DNA from: an uncultured bacterium | GTDB lineage: Bacteria > Patescibacteriota > Minisyncoccia > Phycocordibacterales > UBA918 | DNA length: 8,759 bases | NCBI GenBank assembly: GCA_903839715.1 | Contig: CAIMDH010000071.1 | Location: forward strand, 1 to 8,759 | Direction: 5' to 3' | Part shown: positions 1-6,223 of the stretch, piece after piece | Layout of the letters: each line of letters opens with the position of its first letter | Position numbering within the stretch: the stretch's first letter is position 1 | Notes under the pieces: model-generated | The model's input: only the letters and a program-made list of their open reading frames with translations | What the model was told of the DNA's origin: nothing | Database searches by the model: none | Made by a program: the position numbers and the translations under genes

Positions 1-126
1 AATAGTTAAATGTCTAGTCTCTATTATAAGGACATTTTGTTATTTTACAAGGTCTTTTAGGTGTCTTTGAGATTGTGGTGTAGGTGACGTGGTTCTGTGC
101 TACTCCGTTTAAAACCTAGAAAATAC

Positions 127-156
127 TTCCTCCTCCGCTCCGCTGCGGCCGAGGAA
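127..156. repeat. Short GC-rich hairpin
   Basis: TTCCTC (127-132) pairs with GAGGAA (151-156), and inside it CCGC (135-138) pairs with GCGG (145-148), leaving a 2x2 internal loop and a six-base apical loop. No T tract follows, so a classical terminator is not supported. It lies about 30 nt left of a much larger hairpin and may belong to the same structured intergenic element. Confidence 0.5.
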
Positions 157-186
157 TTGCCTACGTTTCTAGAGGCGTGACCGCCA

Positions 187-279
187 GCAAAGAATCTCCT
201 TGCAGCTCGGCGAGTCCCCCGCAGCGATCATGCTTGGAGCGAGGACCGGGACGAGCGGAGCTGCAAGGAGATTTTTTGC
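187..279. repeat. Long GC-rich hairpin element upstream of ftsK
   Basis: Bases 187-208 pair with 258-279 over 22 positions, all Watson-Crick except one G-T; the 16-bp core at 193-208/258-273 is perfect. After a 5x5 internal mismatch the pairing resumes with GTCCC (214-218) and GGGAC (248-252), leaving a ~29-nt apical region. On the plus strand a run of six T (272-277) ends the right arm, so it could terminate a transcript entering from the left, but the stem is longer than a terminator needs. Other readings are a structured RNA or a copy of an intergenic palindromic repeat. The window alone cannot show whether it is repeated in the genome. Confidence 0.7.
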
Positions 280-326
280 GTCGTTGCCAAGAGGCTAGTT
301 TCCCCAGGAAATTAGGGGTAGGTTCG

Positions 327-335
327 TGGTAGAAT
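327..335 (+). promoter_or_regulatory. Putative extended -10 promoter of the ftsK operon
   Basis: TGG-TAGAAT fits the extended -10 consensus TGN-TATAAT in five of six hexamer positions. No good -35 box lies 16-18 nt upstream, which is usual for extended -10 promoters. The same nine bases, TGGTAGAAT, occur again in front of the VanY-type gene (7773-7781), which supports a promoter role. Transcription would start near 342, giving ftsK a ~28-nt AT-rich leader. Confidence 0.5.
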
Positions 336-369
336 GTGCGCATACAGTCTAGTTTATTTTGTTAGTTTT

Positions 370-2559
370 ATGGCCAGGAAAAAACGTTCAATTATAGAAG
401 TTAAAGAGCGCACGCCGATGTTTGACGATCTCTCCCCCCAAGCCCGACAAGCCATTGCTGCGGTGACGGTTGGGGTGGTTGGTCTCTTCTTTTTGTTCTC
501 GATGCTCGGGTACGCTGGTCGAGCAGGCGGCTTTACTGAAGTCGGCCTCCATTGGCTCTTTGGGGCTGGGGCCTGGCTTGCGCCGGTCGCATGTGCCTTT
601 TATGTAGTGGCGCTGATGAACCCAAAGGATGACGAGCATGTGAGTGTCTCCAAGATGCTCGGTATCGCACTCTTCTTTTTCTCTATCTTGGCAGCACTTG
701 AGCTGTACCAGGCGGACCTCGGCGGCATCGCCGGACTCTCACTCTCCTACCCACTCTCCTTCCTAGTCGGAGAAATGGTGGCGGGGATTTTGCTCTTTGG
801 GTTTGTCCTCATTGGTACCTTCCTCATCTTCAATACCGGTATCGTTTTCCCACGTTTTACCCCAAAGGATACAGAGCTGGAAGGAGAATCTGAAGAGGAC
901 CTCGGGCTTGATGGTCTTAACCTAGACCTTCCAGAGGAAGTAACTCCTAAAGCTGAAACAGAAGAAGCGGAGGAGGAATCACCTAAGAAGGGTCTCCGGG
1001 CAGTGGCCGAGAAGGTCAGTGAGCTCACCAACAAAAATATGGGTGATATTGTCGTCAAAAACTTCAGTGGTACGTATACTCCCCCGCCACTTTCCCTTTT
1101 GAAAAAAGACGCTGGCAAAGCTGTAGCCGGTGATGTCAAAGCCAATTCCCTCACCATTAAGCGCACCCTCAAGGAATTTGGTATTAATGTCGAGATGGAC
1201 GCGGTTGAAAGTGGTCCAGCTATTACTCGCTATTCACTCAAGCCAGCCCAAGGGGTCCGTATCGCCCGCATCGTAGCTTTGCAGCAAGAACTCCAGCTCG
1301 CACTCAAATCAAGCACAATCCGTATCGAAGCCCCTATCCCAGGGAAGTCACTGGTCGGTATCGAAGTACCAAACGCTGTCCGTTCGACGGTCGGTTTGGC
1401 TTCTATTCTCAAAAATCCTGAGTACACAGACTCACCAAAGCCACTTCTTGTCGCGCTCGGGAAGGATGTGGCTGGCGGTGTACACTTCGCCAATATCGCT
1501 CGCATGCCACACGCACTGATTGCTGGTACGACAGGCTCCGGAAAGTCGGTGACGATTCACAACATTATTGTATCCCTTCTCTTCCGTAACTCACCTGATC
1601 AGCTACGCTTTATCCTAGTCGACCCGAAGCGAGTAGAGCTCACTCTCTATAACGGCATCCCGCACCTCCTCACTCCTGTCATTACTGAACCAAAGAAGGC
1701 GATTCAGTCACTATCTTGGGCGGTAAAAGAGATGGCACGACGCTACGACATTCTCCAGACTGAAGGTATCCAAGGTATCGAGCTTTATCATCAAAATGTG
1801 TACCACCCGGCCAAGAAGGCGTGGGAGGAAAAAGGCTCACCTGAGGAGGAGAAGGACAACCTTCCTGAACCACTACCTTATATTGTGATTATCCTTGATG
1901 AACTGAATGACCTCATGCAAGCGTACCCACGAGAGCTTGAGGCACTCATCGTACGCTTGGCACAGATGTCACGTGCGGTCGGTATTCACCTCTTACTCGC
2001 GACCCAGCGTCCGTCGGTAAACGTCATCACTGGTACCATTAAGGCCAATATCCCGACTCGTATCGCTCTTAATGTAGCTTCACAGATCGACTCACGTACC
2101 ATCATCGACCAAATGGGTGCTGAAAAACTCCTCGGACAAGGAGACATGCTCTTCTCGGCGGAAGGTTCTAAGCTTATTCGTATTCAGTCAGCGTATATTT
2201 CAGGTGAAGAGATTAAACAGGTAGTAGCCTACCTCAAGGATCAATCGGCCGATATGCTGACTGATGGCATCAACTTCGAAGACACTAAGGAAGGTAGCGC
2301 CGCCTCATTTATGGCTTCTATCGGTGGTAGTGACGACGAAGCGGAAGACGAGCTCTTTGAAGATGCAAAAATGGCTGTGACGGAAGCAGGCAAGGCTTCG
2401 ACTTCGTACCTGCAACGCAAACTGCGGATTGGCTACTCGAGAGCAGCACGGTTGATGGACTTACTCGAAGAACAAGGCATCATCGGACCAGCCGACGGAG
2501 CTCGCCCGCGCGAAGTCCTCTCCCAGAGTGACAATGACCAAGAAGAAGAGCCTCGTTAA
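370..2559 (+). CDS. ftsK: DNA translocase FtsK/SpoIIIE family
   Basis: Septum-anchored, ATP-driven double-stranded DNA pump that clears the chromosome from the closing division site and, in well-studied bacteria, activates XerC/XerD recombination at dif. From the start used here (729 aa) there are four predicted membrane segments (about 28-48, 58-82, 95-114, 133-158), an acidic linker (about 168-205), the alpha domain (about 245-335), the motor with Walker A GTTGSGKS (386-393) and Walker B IILDE ending at D510-E511, and a C-terminal winged-helix gamma domain (about 663-720) of the kind that reads orienting DNA motifs. The familiar DELADLM motif reads DELNDLM here. The linker is short compared with E. 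coli FtsK. An in-frame ATG at 334 would add 12 residues but overlaps the putative -10 box, so ATG 370 (MARKKRS) is preferred. No Shine-Dalgarno sequence is visible. First gene of an operon with the next two. Confidence 0.95.
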   Translation: MARKKRSIIEVKERTPMFDDLSPQARQAIAAVTVGVVGLFFLFSMLGYAGRAGGFTEVGLHWLFGAGAWLAPVACAFYVVALMNPKDDEHVSVSKMLGIALFFFSILAALELYQADLGGIAGLSLSYPLSFLVGEMVAGILLFGFVLIGTFLIFNTGIVFPRFTPKDTELEGESEEDLGLDGLNLDLPEEVTPKAETEEAEEESPKKGLRAVAEKVSELTNKNMGDIVVKNFSGTYTPPPLSLLKKDAGKAVAGDVKANSLTIKRTLKEFGINVEMDAVESGPAITRYSLKPAQGVRIARIVALQQELQLALKSSTIRIEAPIPGKSLVGIEVPNAVRSTVGLASILKNPEYTDSPKPLLVALGKDVAGGVHFANIARMPHALIAGTTGSGKSVTIHNIIVSLLFRNSPDQLRFILVDPKRVELTLYNGIPHLLTPVITEPKKAIQSLSWAVKEMARRYDILQTEGIQGIELYHQNVYHPAKKAWEEKGSPEEEKDNLPEPLPYIVIILDELNDLMQAYPRELEALIVRLAQMSRAVGIHLLLATQRPSVNVITGTIKANIPTRIALNVASQIDSRTIIDQMGAEKLLGQGDMLFSAEGSKLIRIQSAYISGEEIKQVVAYLKDQSADMLTDGINFEDTKEGSAASFMASIGGSDDEAEDELFEDAKMAVTEAGKASTSYLQRKLRIGYSRAARLMDLLEEQGIIGPADGARPREVLSQSDNDQEEEPR

Positions 2560-2561
2560 TC

Positions 2562-2945
2562 ATGCGCCCATTATTACATTCTGATTTTGAATTACGGTCA
2601 GCCTTAAAGGTGGTAGGGACGATCACGCTACTCGTGCTGATTTTGCTCTACGTCCTCTTCCAGGCTCGATTTTTGATTACCGGACCGCAGGTTATCTTGC
2701 AGAATGAACCCGCCGTACAGCAAAATACCCGGATTGTGACGCTCGAAGGGACAGCTGTCAACATTACCCACCTCTGGCTCAATGACCGGCAGATATTTAC
2801 CGACGAGCAAGGTACTTTTAAGGAAGCGCTTGTACTCGAAAACGGGTATACTACTGCTACCCTACGCGCAAAAGATCGCTACGGGAGAGAGACGCGAGTA
2901 CTACGCTCCTTTATGTATACTCCGGCATCAATTATTAAAAATTAA
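2562..2945 (+). CDS. Small single-pass membrane protein with Ig-like domain
   Basis: A 127-aa protein starting 2 nt after the ftsK stop, so almost certainly cotranslated with it. Residues 1-15 are a short, partly basic cytoplasmic tail, 16-35 a hydrophobic membrane segment, and 38-120 an apparently extracytoplasmic beta-rich domain. That domain resembles bacterial Ig-like/glucodextranase-B-type domains: an early valine-rich strand, G-T-A at 63-65, L-W-L-N-D at 71-75, G-T-F-K at 84-87, and a final strand with A-x-D-R-Y-G-R-E (103-110). Such domains usually bind other proteins or wall polymers. Its place between ftsK and recA suggests a link to division or envelope, but no function is known to me. 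The Ig-like assignment rests on pattern and needs structural support. Confidence 0.85.
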   Translation: MRPLLHSDFELRSALKVVGTITLLVLILLYVLFQARFLITGPQVILQNEPAVQQNTRIVTLEGTAVNITHLWLNDRQIFTDEQGTFKEALVLENGYTTATLRAKDRYGRETRVLRSFMYTPASIIKN

Positions 2946-2956
2946 GACGATTTTGT

Positions 2957-4048
2957 ATGGTAAAGAAAAAAGTTGCTAAAGCACCAAAGACACTAGGTGA
3001 CGCGCCTACCGAAAAAGGAGGTGGTATCGAAAGTATTGCCGAAACCCTCCGCGCAATTAAGACTAAGTTTGGTGACGATTCTATTATGACTCTCTCGGAG
3101 AGTAAGCGGGTAGATATCGACGCTATTTCTTCTGGCTCTATTGGCCTTGATGAGGCTCTAGGTATCGGTGGCTTCCCGCGTGGACGTATTATTGAAATCT
3201 TTGGACCGGAATCTTCTGGTAAGACTACTCTCTCCCTCCATGCTGTGGCTGAAGCCCAAAAGCTTGGCGGTATCTGTGCTTTTATTGACGCTGAGCACGC
3301 GATGGACCCTGAATACTCTCGCAACATCGGCGTCAAGCTCGATGAGCTCCTGATCTCCCAGCCAGACAACGGTGAGCAAGCGCTCGAAATAGTTGAATCG
3401 CTTGTGCGGTCCGGCAAGATTGATGTGATTGTGATTGACTCGGTAGCTGCCCTGACTCCCCGCGATGAAATCGAGGGGGAAATGGGAGCACACCATGTAG
3501 GAAAGCAAGCCCGGCTCATGAGTCAGGCTTTGCGTAAGCTGACCGGTATTGTTGCCAAGAGTAAAACGGTGGTTATCTTTATTAACCAGATCCGCATGCA
3601 GGTCGGCGTGATGTTCGGTAATCCGGAGACTACCCCGGGTGGAAAGGCATTGAAGTTTTACACTTCGGTTCGTCTTGATATCCGTCGTATCGCCCAAATC
3701 AAAAAGGGTGAAGAAGTGGTCGGTGGTCGACATCGCGTCAAGGTAGTAAAAAATAAGGTGGCTTCCCCATTCCGCACGACTGAGTTTGACCTTATTTACG
3801 GAGAAGGTATCTCTCGTCAAGGTGAGCTCCTTGCTCTCGGCGAAAAGTATGGCTACGTCAAAAAGTCTGGGGCATCATACGCCTACCTACCACCCGGTGG
3901 TGATGAGAGTACTGAAGTTAAGCTTGGTCGCGGCTATGATGCTGCCCGGACTTACCTCCGCGATAACCCCAAGACTGAAAAAGAACTCCTTGGACATATT
4001 CGCCAGTCACTAAAGGAGGATACGAAGAAAGCGACGAGTGGTGAGTAG
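2957..4048 (+). CDS. recA: Recombinase RecA
   Basis: The 363-aa homologous recombination ATPase, which coats single-stranded DNA, searches for homology and exchanges strands; in species with LexA it also triggers the SOS response. Visible motifs are Walker A GPESSGKT (83-90), FIDAEHAMD with the expected catalytic Glu at 113, Walker B VIVIDS (157-162), loop L1 around EIEGEMGAHH (171-180), and loop L2 NPETTPGGKALKF (222-234). The ~20-residue Lys-rich N-terminal lead is somewhat long. The C-terminal tail is short and mixed in charge, unlike the strongly acidic tail of E. coli RecA. It begins 11 nt after the small membrane protein gene, with no clear ribosome binding site and no obvious SOS-type operator, and is probably transcribed with ftsK. 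A perfect hairpin begins 13 nt after the stop. Confidence 0.98.
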   Translation: MVKKKVAKAPKTLGDAPTEKGGGIESIAETLRAIKTKFGDDSIMTLSESKRVDIDAISSGSIGLDEALGIGGFPRGRIIEIFGPESSGKTTLSLHAVAEAQKLGGICAFIDAEHAMDPEYSRNIGVKLDELLISQPDNGEQALEIVESLVRSGKIDVIVIDSVAALTPRDEIEGEMGAHHVGKQARLMSQALRKLTGIVAKSKTVVIFINQIRMQVGVMFGNPETTPGGKALKFYTSVRLDIRRIAQIKKGEEVVGGRHRVKVVKNKVASPFRTTEFDLIYGEGISRQGELLALGEKYGYVKKSGASYAYLPPGGDESTEVKLGRGYDAARTYLRDNPKTEKELLGHIRQSLKEDTKKATSGE

Positions 4049-4060
4049 AGAGACGATAAA

Positions 4061-4098
4061 CAAATGCGGGCGGCACCAAAAGGTGCCGCCCGCATTTG
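4061..4098 (+). terminator. Perfect 17-bp hairpin after recA
   Basis: CAAATGCGGGCGGCACC (4061-4077) pairs perfectly with 4082-4098 around an AAAA loop. It begins 13 nt downstream of the recA stop. Only a weak T-rich stretch (TTTGTCATTT) follows, so it may terminate partially or protect the mRNA 3' end. It is the first of three hairpins in this convergent intergenic region. Confidence 0.7.
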
Positions 4099-4188
4099 TC
4101 ATTTAGAGGGAGTTTGGACCTTCCTTAACATACCGCATTTCAGTATCAGTGCCAGGTGCCGATATAAGATAAAAGCTGTGGCCTACTG

Positions 4189-4217
4189 TTTTGAAGGAGG
4201 TCGAACCTCCTTCAAAA
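4189..4217. terminator. Perfect 13-bp hairpin carrying SD and anti-SD sequence
   Basis: TTTTGAAGGAGGT (4189-4201) pairs perfectly with ACCTCCTTCAAAA (4205-4217) around a three-base loop, CGA. One arm carries AAGGAGGT, a full Shine-Dalgarno match, and the other its complement. No start codon lies at a useful distance and no long T tract follows (ATTATATTATTG). A weak terminator or the 3' hairpin of a short RNA are both possible. Confidence 0.5.
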
Positions 4218-4229
4218 TTATATTATTGC

Positions 4230-4267
4230 AAAAGAAGGGGTGGCCGAAGGCCACCCCGTCTTCTTTT
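4230..4267. terminator. Bidirectional intrinsic terminator between recA and the 115-aa gene
   Basis: GGGGTGGCC (4237-4245) pairs with GGCCACCCC (4249-4257) around a GAA loop. AAAAGAA (4230-4236) then pairs with TTCTTTT (4261-4267) past a GTC bulge (4258-4260). The right flank is T-rich on the plus strand and the left flank T-rich on the minus strand, so it can end both the recA transcript and the converging minus-strand transcript, whose last gene stops at 4278. Confidence 0.8.
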
Positions 4268-4277
4268 GTAGATGTAT

Positions 4278-4625
4278 TTACGCCACCAGCGTCTCTCTAT
4301 GCAGTAGTGCTCGGAGCTTCTGAAGAGCGCCGATACTCATAGTGACCATACTGAGGGTCACAAGGACAGTGAGAACCTCCCCACCCGCCAAGGCAGTAGT
4401 AAAGGCGTGCCAAGCAAAACTAGGCACAGAACCTAGTGGTACCTGAAGGAGATTGTGCGTGATAGCAGAGACGTGAGTAAGGCGCCCAAAGAGTGACACA
4501 GCTCCCCCCAGTATAAGCCCATAGACAAAGCCACCCCGAACCAAGAGTGACCAGAGATAGCTATACCAAACCCGCAGCATAATGCGGCGTTTGGTAGTGC
4601 GTAGATTGTGATTGATGTGTTGCAT
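4278..4625 (-). CDS. Two-pass membrane protein downstream of the sigma factor
   Basis: A 115-aa protein I cannot assign to a named family. The N-terminus (1-19) is basic and polar (H-N-L-R-T-T-K-R-R). A hydrophobic or aromatic stretch follows at about 20-47 (W-Y-S-Y-L-W, then G-G-F-V-Y-G-L-I-L-G-G), then a ~30-residue loop and a second membrane segment at about 83-103 (G-E-V-L-T-V-L-V-T-L-S-M). A short basic tail ends the protein. The frame stays open upstream to 4769 but would then overlap the sigma gene; the ATG at 4625 lies 34 nt after the sigma stop and has a weak purine-rich AGAAAG upstream. Co-transcription with an ECF sigma factor and membrane location suggest an anti-sigma or sensor role, but no known anti-sigma domain is visible, so this is a guess from position. 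Confidence 0.75.
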   Translation of the reverse strand: MQHINHNLRTTKRRIMLRVWYSYLWSLLVRGGFVYGLILGGAVSLFGRLTHVSAITHNLLQVPLGSVPSFAWHAFTTALAGGEVLTVLVTLSMVTMSIGALQKLRALLHRETLVA

Positions 4626-4659
4626 GTTTCTTTCTATAACCAGCCGGTTTTCCCCAAAG

Positions 4660-5253
4660 TTACAACAGTAACTCCGCTTCCCCACCTGCACTCTCGCGCC
4701 TAAAGGCCTCTTTGGCGCGGTGGATACGAGCTTTGATGGTCCCGACATTCTCGCCCGACTGCTCTGCAATATCTTCGTGTGACCACCGCTCTAGGTAATG
4801 GAGTCGAAGCACTATCGCAAAGTGTCGGGGTAGTCGTATCAAAATGCGCTCAATGCCATCTTTACGTTCTTCAAAACCACTATGCTCAGTCCGCTCGCCA
4901 ACGTATTGCTCAAACTCTGGATCAAGAGCGGTCACACGCTGCCCTTCACGAACCAACTTCTGATACCGAGTAAAGGCGGTGTTCATGAGGATACGGTAGG
5001 CCCACGAAGAAAACTGGGCACCGCTTTGTGGAACAAAGCTATCGGCATAGATGTAGATTTTGGTAAAAGCATCTAATACTACCTCCTCAGCATCGCGAGG
5101 ATCACGCACAATACTCAAGGCTTTACGGAGGAAAGCGGCTTGATAGCGGTCGACCAGCGTCGCAAATAACCAAGGCTTAAGGGTAGATTCCCGTAGTAAT
5201 GTTTCATCCGAGACCAATTGGTCTTCATTGTCGCTATTTGTCAGTATCGCCAT
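4660..5253 (-). CDS. ECF-type sigma-70 family RNA polymerase sigma factor
   Basis: A 197-aa alternative sigma factor that would direct RNA polymerase to a dedicated promoter set. Region 2 covers about 28-102: DPRDAEEVVLDAFTKIY (51-67) is the core-binding and -10-recognition helix pattern, and FSSWAYRILMNTAF (81-94) is the conserved W-x-Y-R-I-x-x-N-x-A signature. A polar linker (about 103-130) replaces region 3. Region 4 (about 131-186) has the helix-turn-helix LERWSHEDIAEQSGENVGTI (154-173) followed by KARIHRAKEAFRR. About 25 residues precede region 2. This two-domain layout is typical of ECF sigma factors. A small membrane protein gene follows after 34 nt and could be its regulator. The start has no Shine-Dalgarno sequence; the extended -10 box at 5280-5288 fits a ~20-nt leader. 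Confidence 0.93.
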   Translation of the reverse strand: MAILTNSDNEDQLVSDETLLRESTLKPWLFATLVDRYQAAFLRKALSIVRDPRDAEEVVLDAFTKIYIYADSFVPQSGAQFSSWAYRILMNTAFTRYQKLVREGQRVTALDPEFEQYVGERTEHSGFEERKDGIERILIRLPRHFAIVLRLHYLERWSHEDIAEQSGENVGTIKARIHRAKEAFRRESAGGEAELLL

Positions 5254-5279
5254 ATGTGGTAGTATCTTCTAGCTTATTT

Positions 5280-5307
5280 AGTGTAGCATTTATGGGACTA
5301 ACGTAAA
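5280..5307 (-). promoter_or_regulatory. Putative promoter of the sigma factor operon
   Basis: Read on the minus strand, TTTACG (5307-5302) and TACACT (5285-5280) are separated by 16 nt, and TGC directly before TACACT makes an extended -10. Transcription would begin near 5273, about 20 nt before the ATG. The region between this and efp is short, so the two genes share a divergent promoter region. Confidence 0.4.
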
Positions 5308-5353
5308 TGGCGAAGCAATTCCCCTTTAGCAGTCCTAAGTTTAAATAAAAATT

Positions 5354-5932
5354 ATGGCAGTCCTCTCATACAACGAAATCACCATCAAAAAGGTCGTTAT
5401 TTTCAATGACGAACCCTGTATTGTTATCTCTTCTCACGTATTTCGTAAACAAAAGCGTAAGCCGGTCAATAATACCAAGCTCAAGAGTTTGGTATCGGGT
5501 CGCCTTATTGAAAACACTTTCCACGTCAACGAAGTTGCTGAAGAAGCTGATCTAGAAAACTGGAACATTACTTTTGTCTATCGCAAAGGCGACGAGTACG
5601 TTTTTCACCTTACTGGCAAACCAGGAGAGCGTTTCAGTCTCGATGCTGAACTCGTAGGAGATCAAGGGAAATTTATCAAGGACCGGAGCGAACTCTCAGC
5701 CCTGGTCTTCAACGATAAGATTATCGGTGTAAAAATTCCGATTAAAGTTGAACTCAAAGTGACTGAAACTGTCGATGCCAGCAAGGGTAACACCTCAGGC
5801 AACGCTCTCAAAGAAGCGATTGTGGAAACCGGTGCAAAAGTAATGGTACCCATGTTCATCAATCAAGGTGACGTCATTGCGGTAAATACTGAGGATGGTA
5901 ACTACTCGGAGCGAATCGAAAAGAGTAAATAA
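5354..5932 (+). CDS. efp: Elongation factor P
   Basis: Translation factor that binds between the P and E sites and rescues ribosomes stalled on polyproline stretches. The 192-aa protein shows the three-domain plan: an N-terminal KOW-like domain (about 1-65), a central OB domain (about 68-128) and a C-terminal OB domain (about 132-192) with the family signature around ALKEAIVETGAKVMVPMFI (151-169). The tip loop that reaches the peptidyl-transferase centre reads FRKQKRKPVNN (30-40). It keeps Lys at position 34, where E. coli carries its modified lysine, but lacks the usual P-G-K-G pattern and is strongly basic. No EpmA/EpmB-type modification gene is nearby. No Shine-Dalgarno sequence precedes the ATG; a TTAAAT at 5341-5346 could be a -10 box giving a leaderless message, with weak support. 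Monocistronic, with a strong terminator 12 nt after the stop. Confidence 0.97.
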   Translation: MAVLSYNEITIKKVVIFNDEPCIVISSHVFRKQKRKPVNNTKLKSLVSGRLIENTFHVNEVAEEADLENWNITFVYRKGDEYVFHLTGKPGERFSLDAELVGDQGKFIKDRSELSALVFNDKIIGVKIPIKVELKVTETVDASKGNTSGNALKEAIVETGAKVMVPMFINQGDVIAVNTEDGNYSERIEKSK

Positions 5933-5943
5933 CATAAGTAAGA

Positions 5944-5978
5944 GAAAAGCCCGCAACACTTCGTGTTGTGGGCTTTTC
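5944..5978. terminator. Bidirectional terminator between efp and the 40-aa gene
   Basis: A 16-bp stem with one G-T pair: 5944-5959 pairs with 5963-5978 around a TTC loop. The arms carry AAAA-GCCC and GGGC-TTTT, so each strand has a stem followed by T-rich sequence (GGGCTTTTCAT on plus, GGGCTTTTCTCTTAC on minus). It begins 12 nt after efp and would also stop transcription of the minus-strand 40-aa gene. Confidence 0.9.
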
Positions 5979-5995
5979 ATATAGATCAAACATGA

Positions 5996-6118
5996 CTAAA
6001 TTCTGCCTTCTCTAAAGTCTTGCTGACTATGCATCTCACTAATGGCAGGATCTCCAGAAATCACATGTCTGGAGATCCAATTAGAAATTTTTTCACAAAA
6101 TGCCCGAAAATACTTCAC
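5996..6118 (-). CDS. Small 40-aa protein, GTG start, unknown function
   Basis: A 40-codon ORF starting with GTG: MKYFRAFCEKISNWISRH, then V-I-S-G-D-P-A-I-S-E-M-H, and a polar tail ending R-E-G-R-I. The case for a real gene is its ribosome site: AAAGGAG (minus strand, 6131-6125) sits exactly 6 nt before the GTG and is the only strong, well-spaced Shine-Dalgarno sequence in the window. It also sits alone between two strong terminators (5944-5978 and 6224-6258). Residues 1-20 could form an amphipathic helix with aromatic and basic residues (Y3, F4, F7, W14, R17), suggesting membrane-surface or partner binding. It has one Cys and no signal peptide or membrane-spanning segment. I do not recognise the family. 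Its DNA is more AT-rich than the neighbours. Confidence 0.6.
   Translation of the reverse strand: MKYFRAFCEKISNWISRHVISGDPAISEMHSQQDFREGRI
6048..6078. repeat. Inverted repeat inside the 40-aa gene
   Basis: GGATCTCCAGA (6048-6058) and TCTGGAGATCC (6068-6078) pair perfectly around a 9-nt loop. On the plus strand a run of six T appears a few bases later (6088-6093), which mimics a terminator. The stem lies inside the codons for W-I-S-R-H-V-I-S-G-D-P, so it may be a coincidence of coding sequence or a structure in the small mRNA. Confidence 0.5.
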
Positions 6119-6167
6119 GACAGACTCCTTTACTTAAAATGTTACTGAACCTCAATAATTAAAGCAT

Positions 6168-6173
6168 GTTATA
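6168..6173 (-). promoter_or_regulatory. Possible -10 box of the 40-aa gene
   Basis: TATAAC on the minus strand, in an AT-rich stretch, is the best -10 candidate upstream of the small gene. It would give a leader of roughly 40 nt carrying the AAAGGAG site. No convincing -35 box lies 17 nt upstream, so support is weak. Confidence 0.25.
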
Positions 6174-6223
6174 TCCAAAATAGCATTAGTACACAGTGCC
6201 CTCATTTTGACTATAAATCTACC

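Larger units (their letters stand above)
1..369. other. Gene-free region upstream of ftsK
   Basis: I see no convincing gene here on either strand. Bases 1-120 are AT-rich, with a weak inverted repeat (AAATGTC at 8-14, GACATTT at 31-37). Bases 120-300 are clearly richer in GC and hold two hairpins, at 127-156 and 187-279. An extended -10 box and a short AT-rich leader precede the likely ftsK start at 370. An open frame on the minus strand (343-161) only reflects the hairpin sequence. Confidence 0.7.

Noticed and set aside
1..120. Possible tRNA or tail of an upstream gene at the left edge
   Set aside because: No cloverleaf, T-loop motif or open frame with protein-like composition could be seen.
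161..343. 60-codon minus-strand open frame over the long hairpin
   Set aside because: Its composition (Arg, Ser, Pro, Cys) is that of a GC-rich palindrome read through, and it overlaps the ftsK promoter region. No ribosome site or recognisable domain.
3158..3820. 220-codon minus-strand open frame
   Set aside because: Entirely antisense to the conserved core of recA; an artefact of codon bias.
4064..4342. 92-codon plus-strand open frame after recA
   Set aside because: It runs through three hairpins with terminator features and into the antisense of the membrane protein gene. The peptide has no recognisable fold.
4626..4769. 48-residue upstream extension of the 115-aa membrane protein
   Set aside because: It would overlap the sigma factor's conserved region 4 coding sequence in another frame; the ATG at 4625 is the natural start.
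6048..6093. Hairpin plus T run as an intrinsic terminator on the plus strand
   Set aside because: The stem lies inside the coding sequence of the 40-aa gene, the T run starts about 10 nt after the stem, and the efp transcript already ends at 5944-5978.
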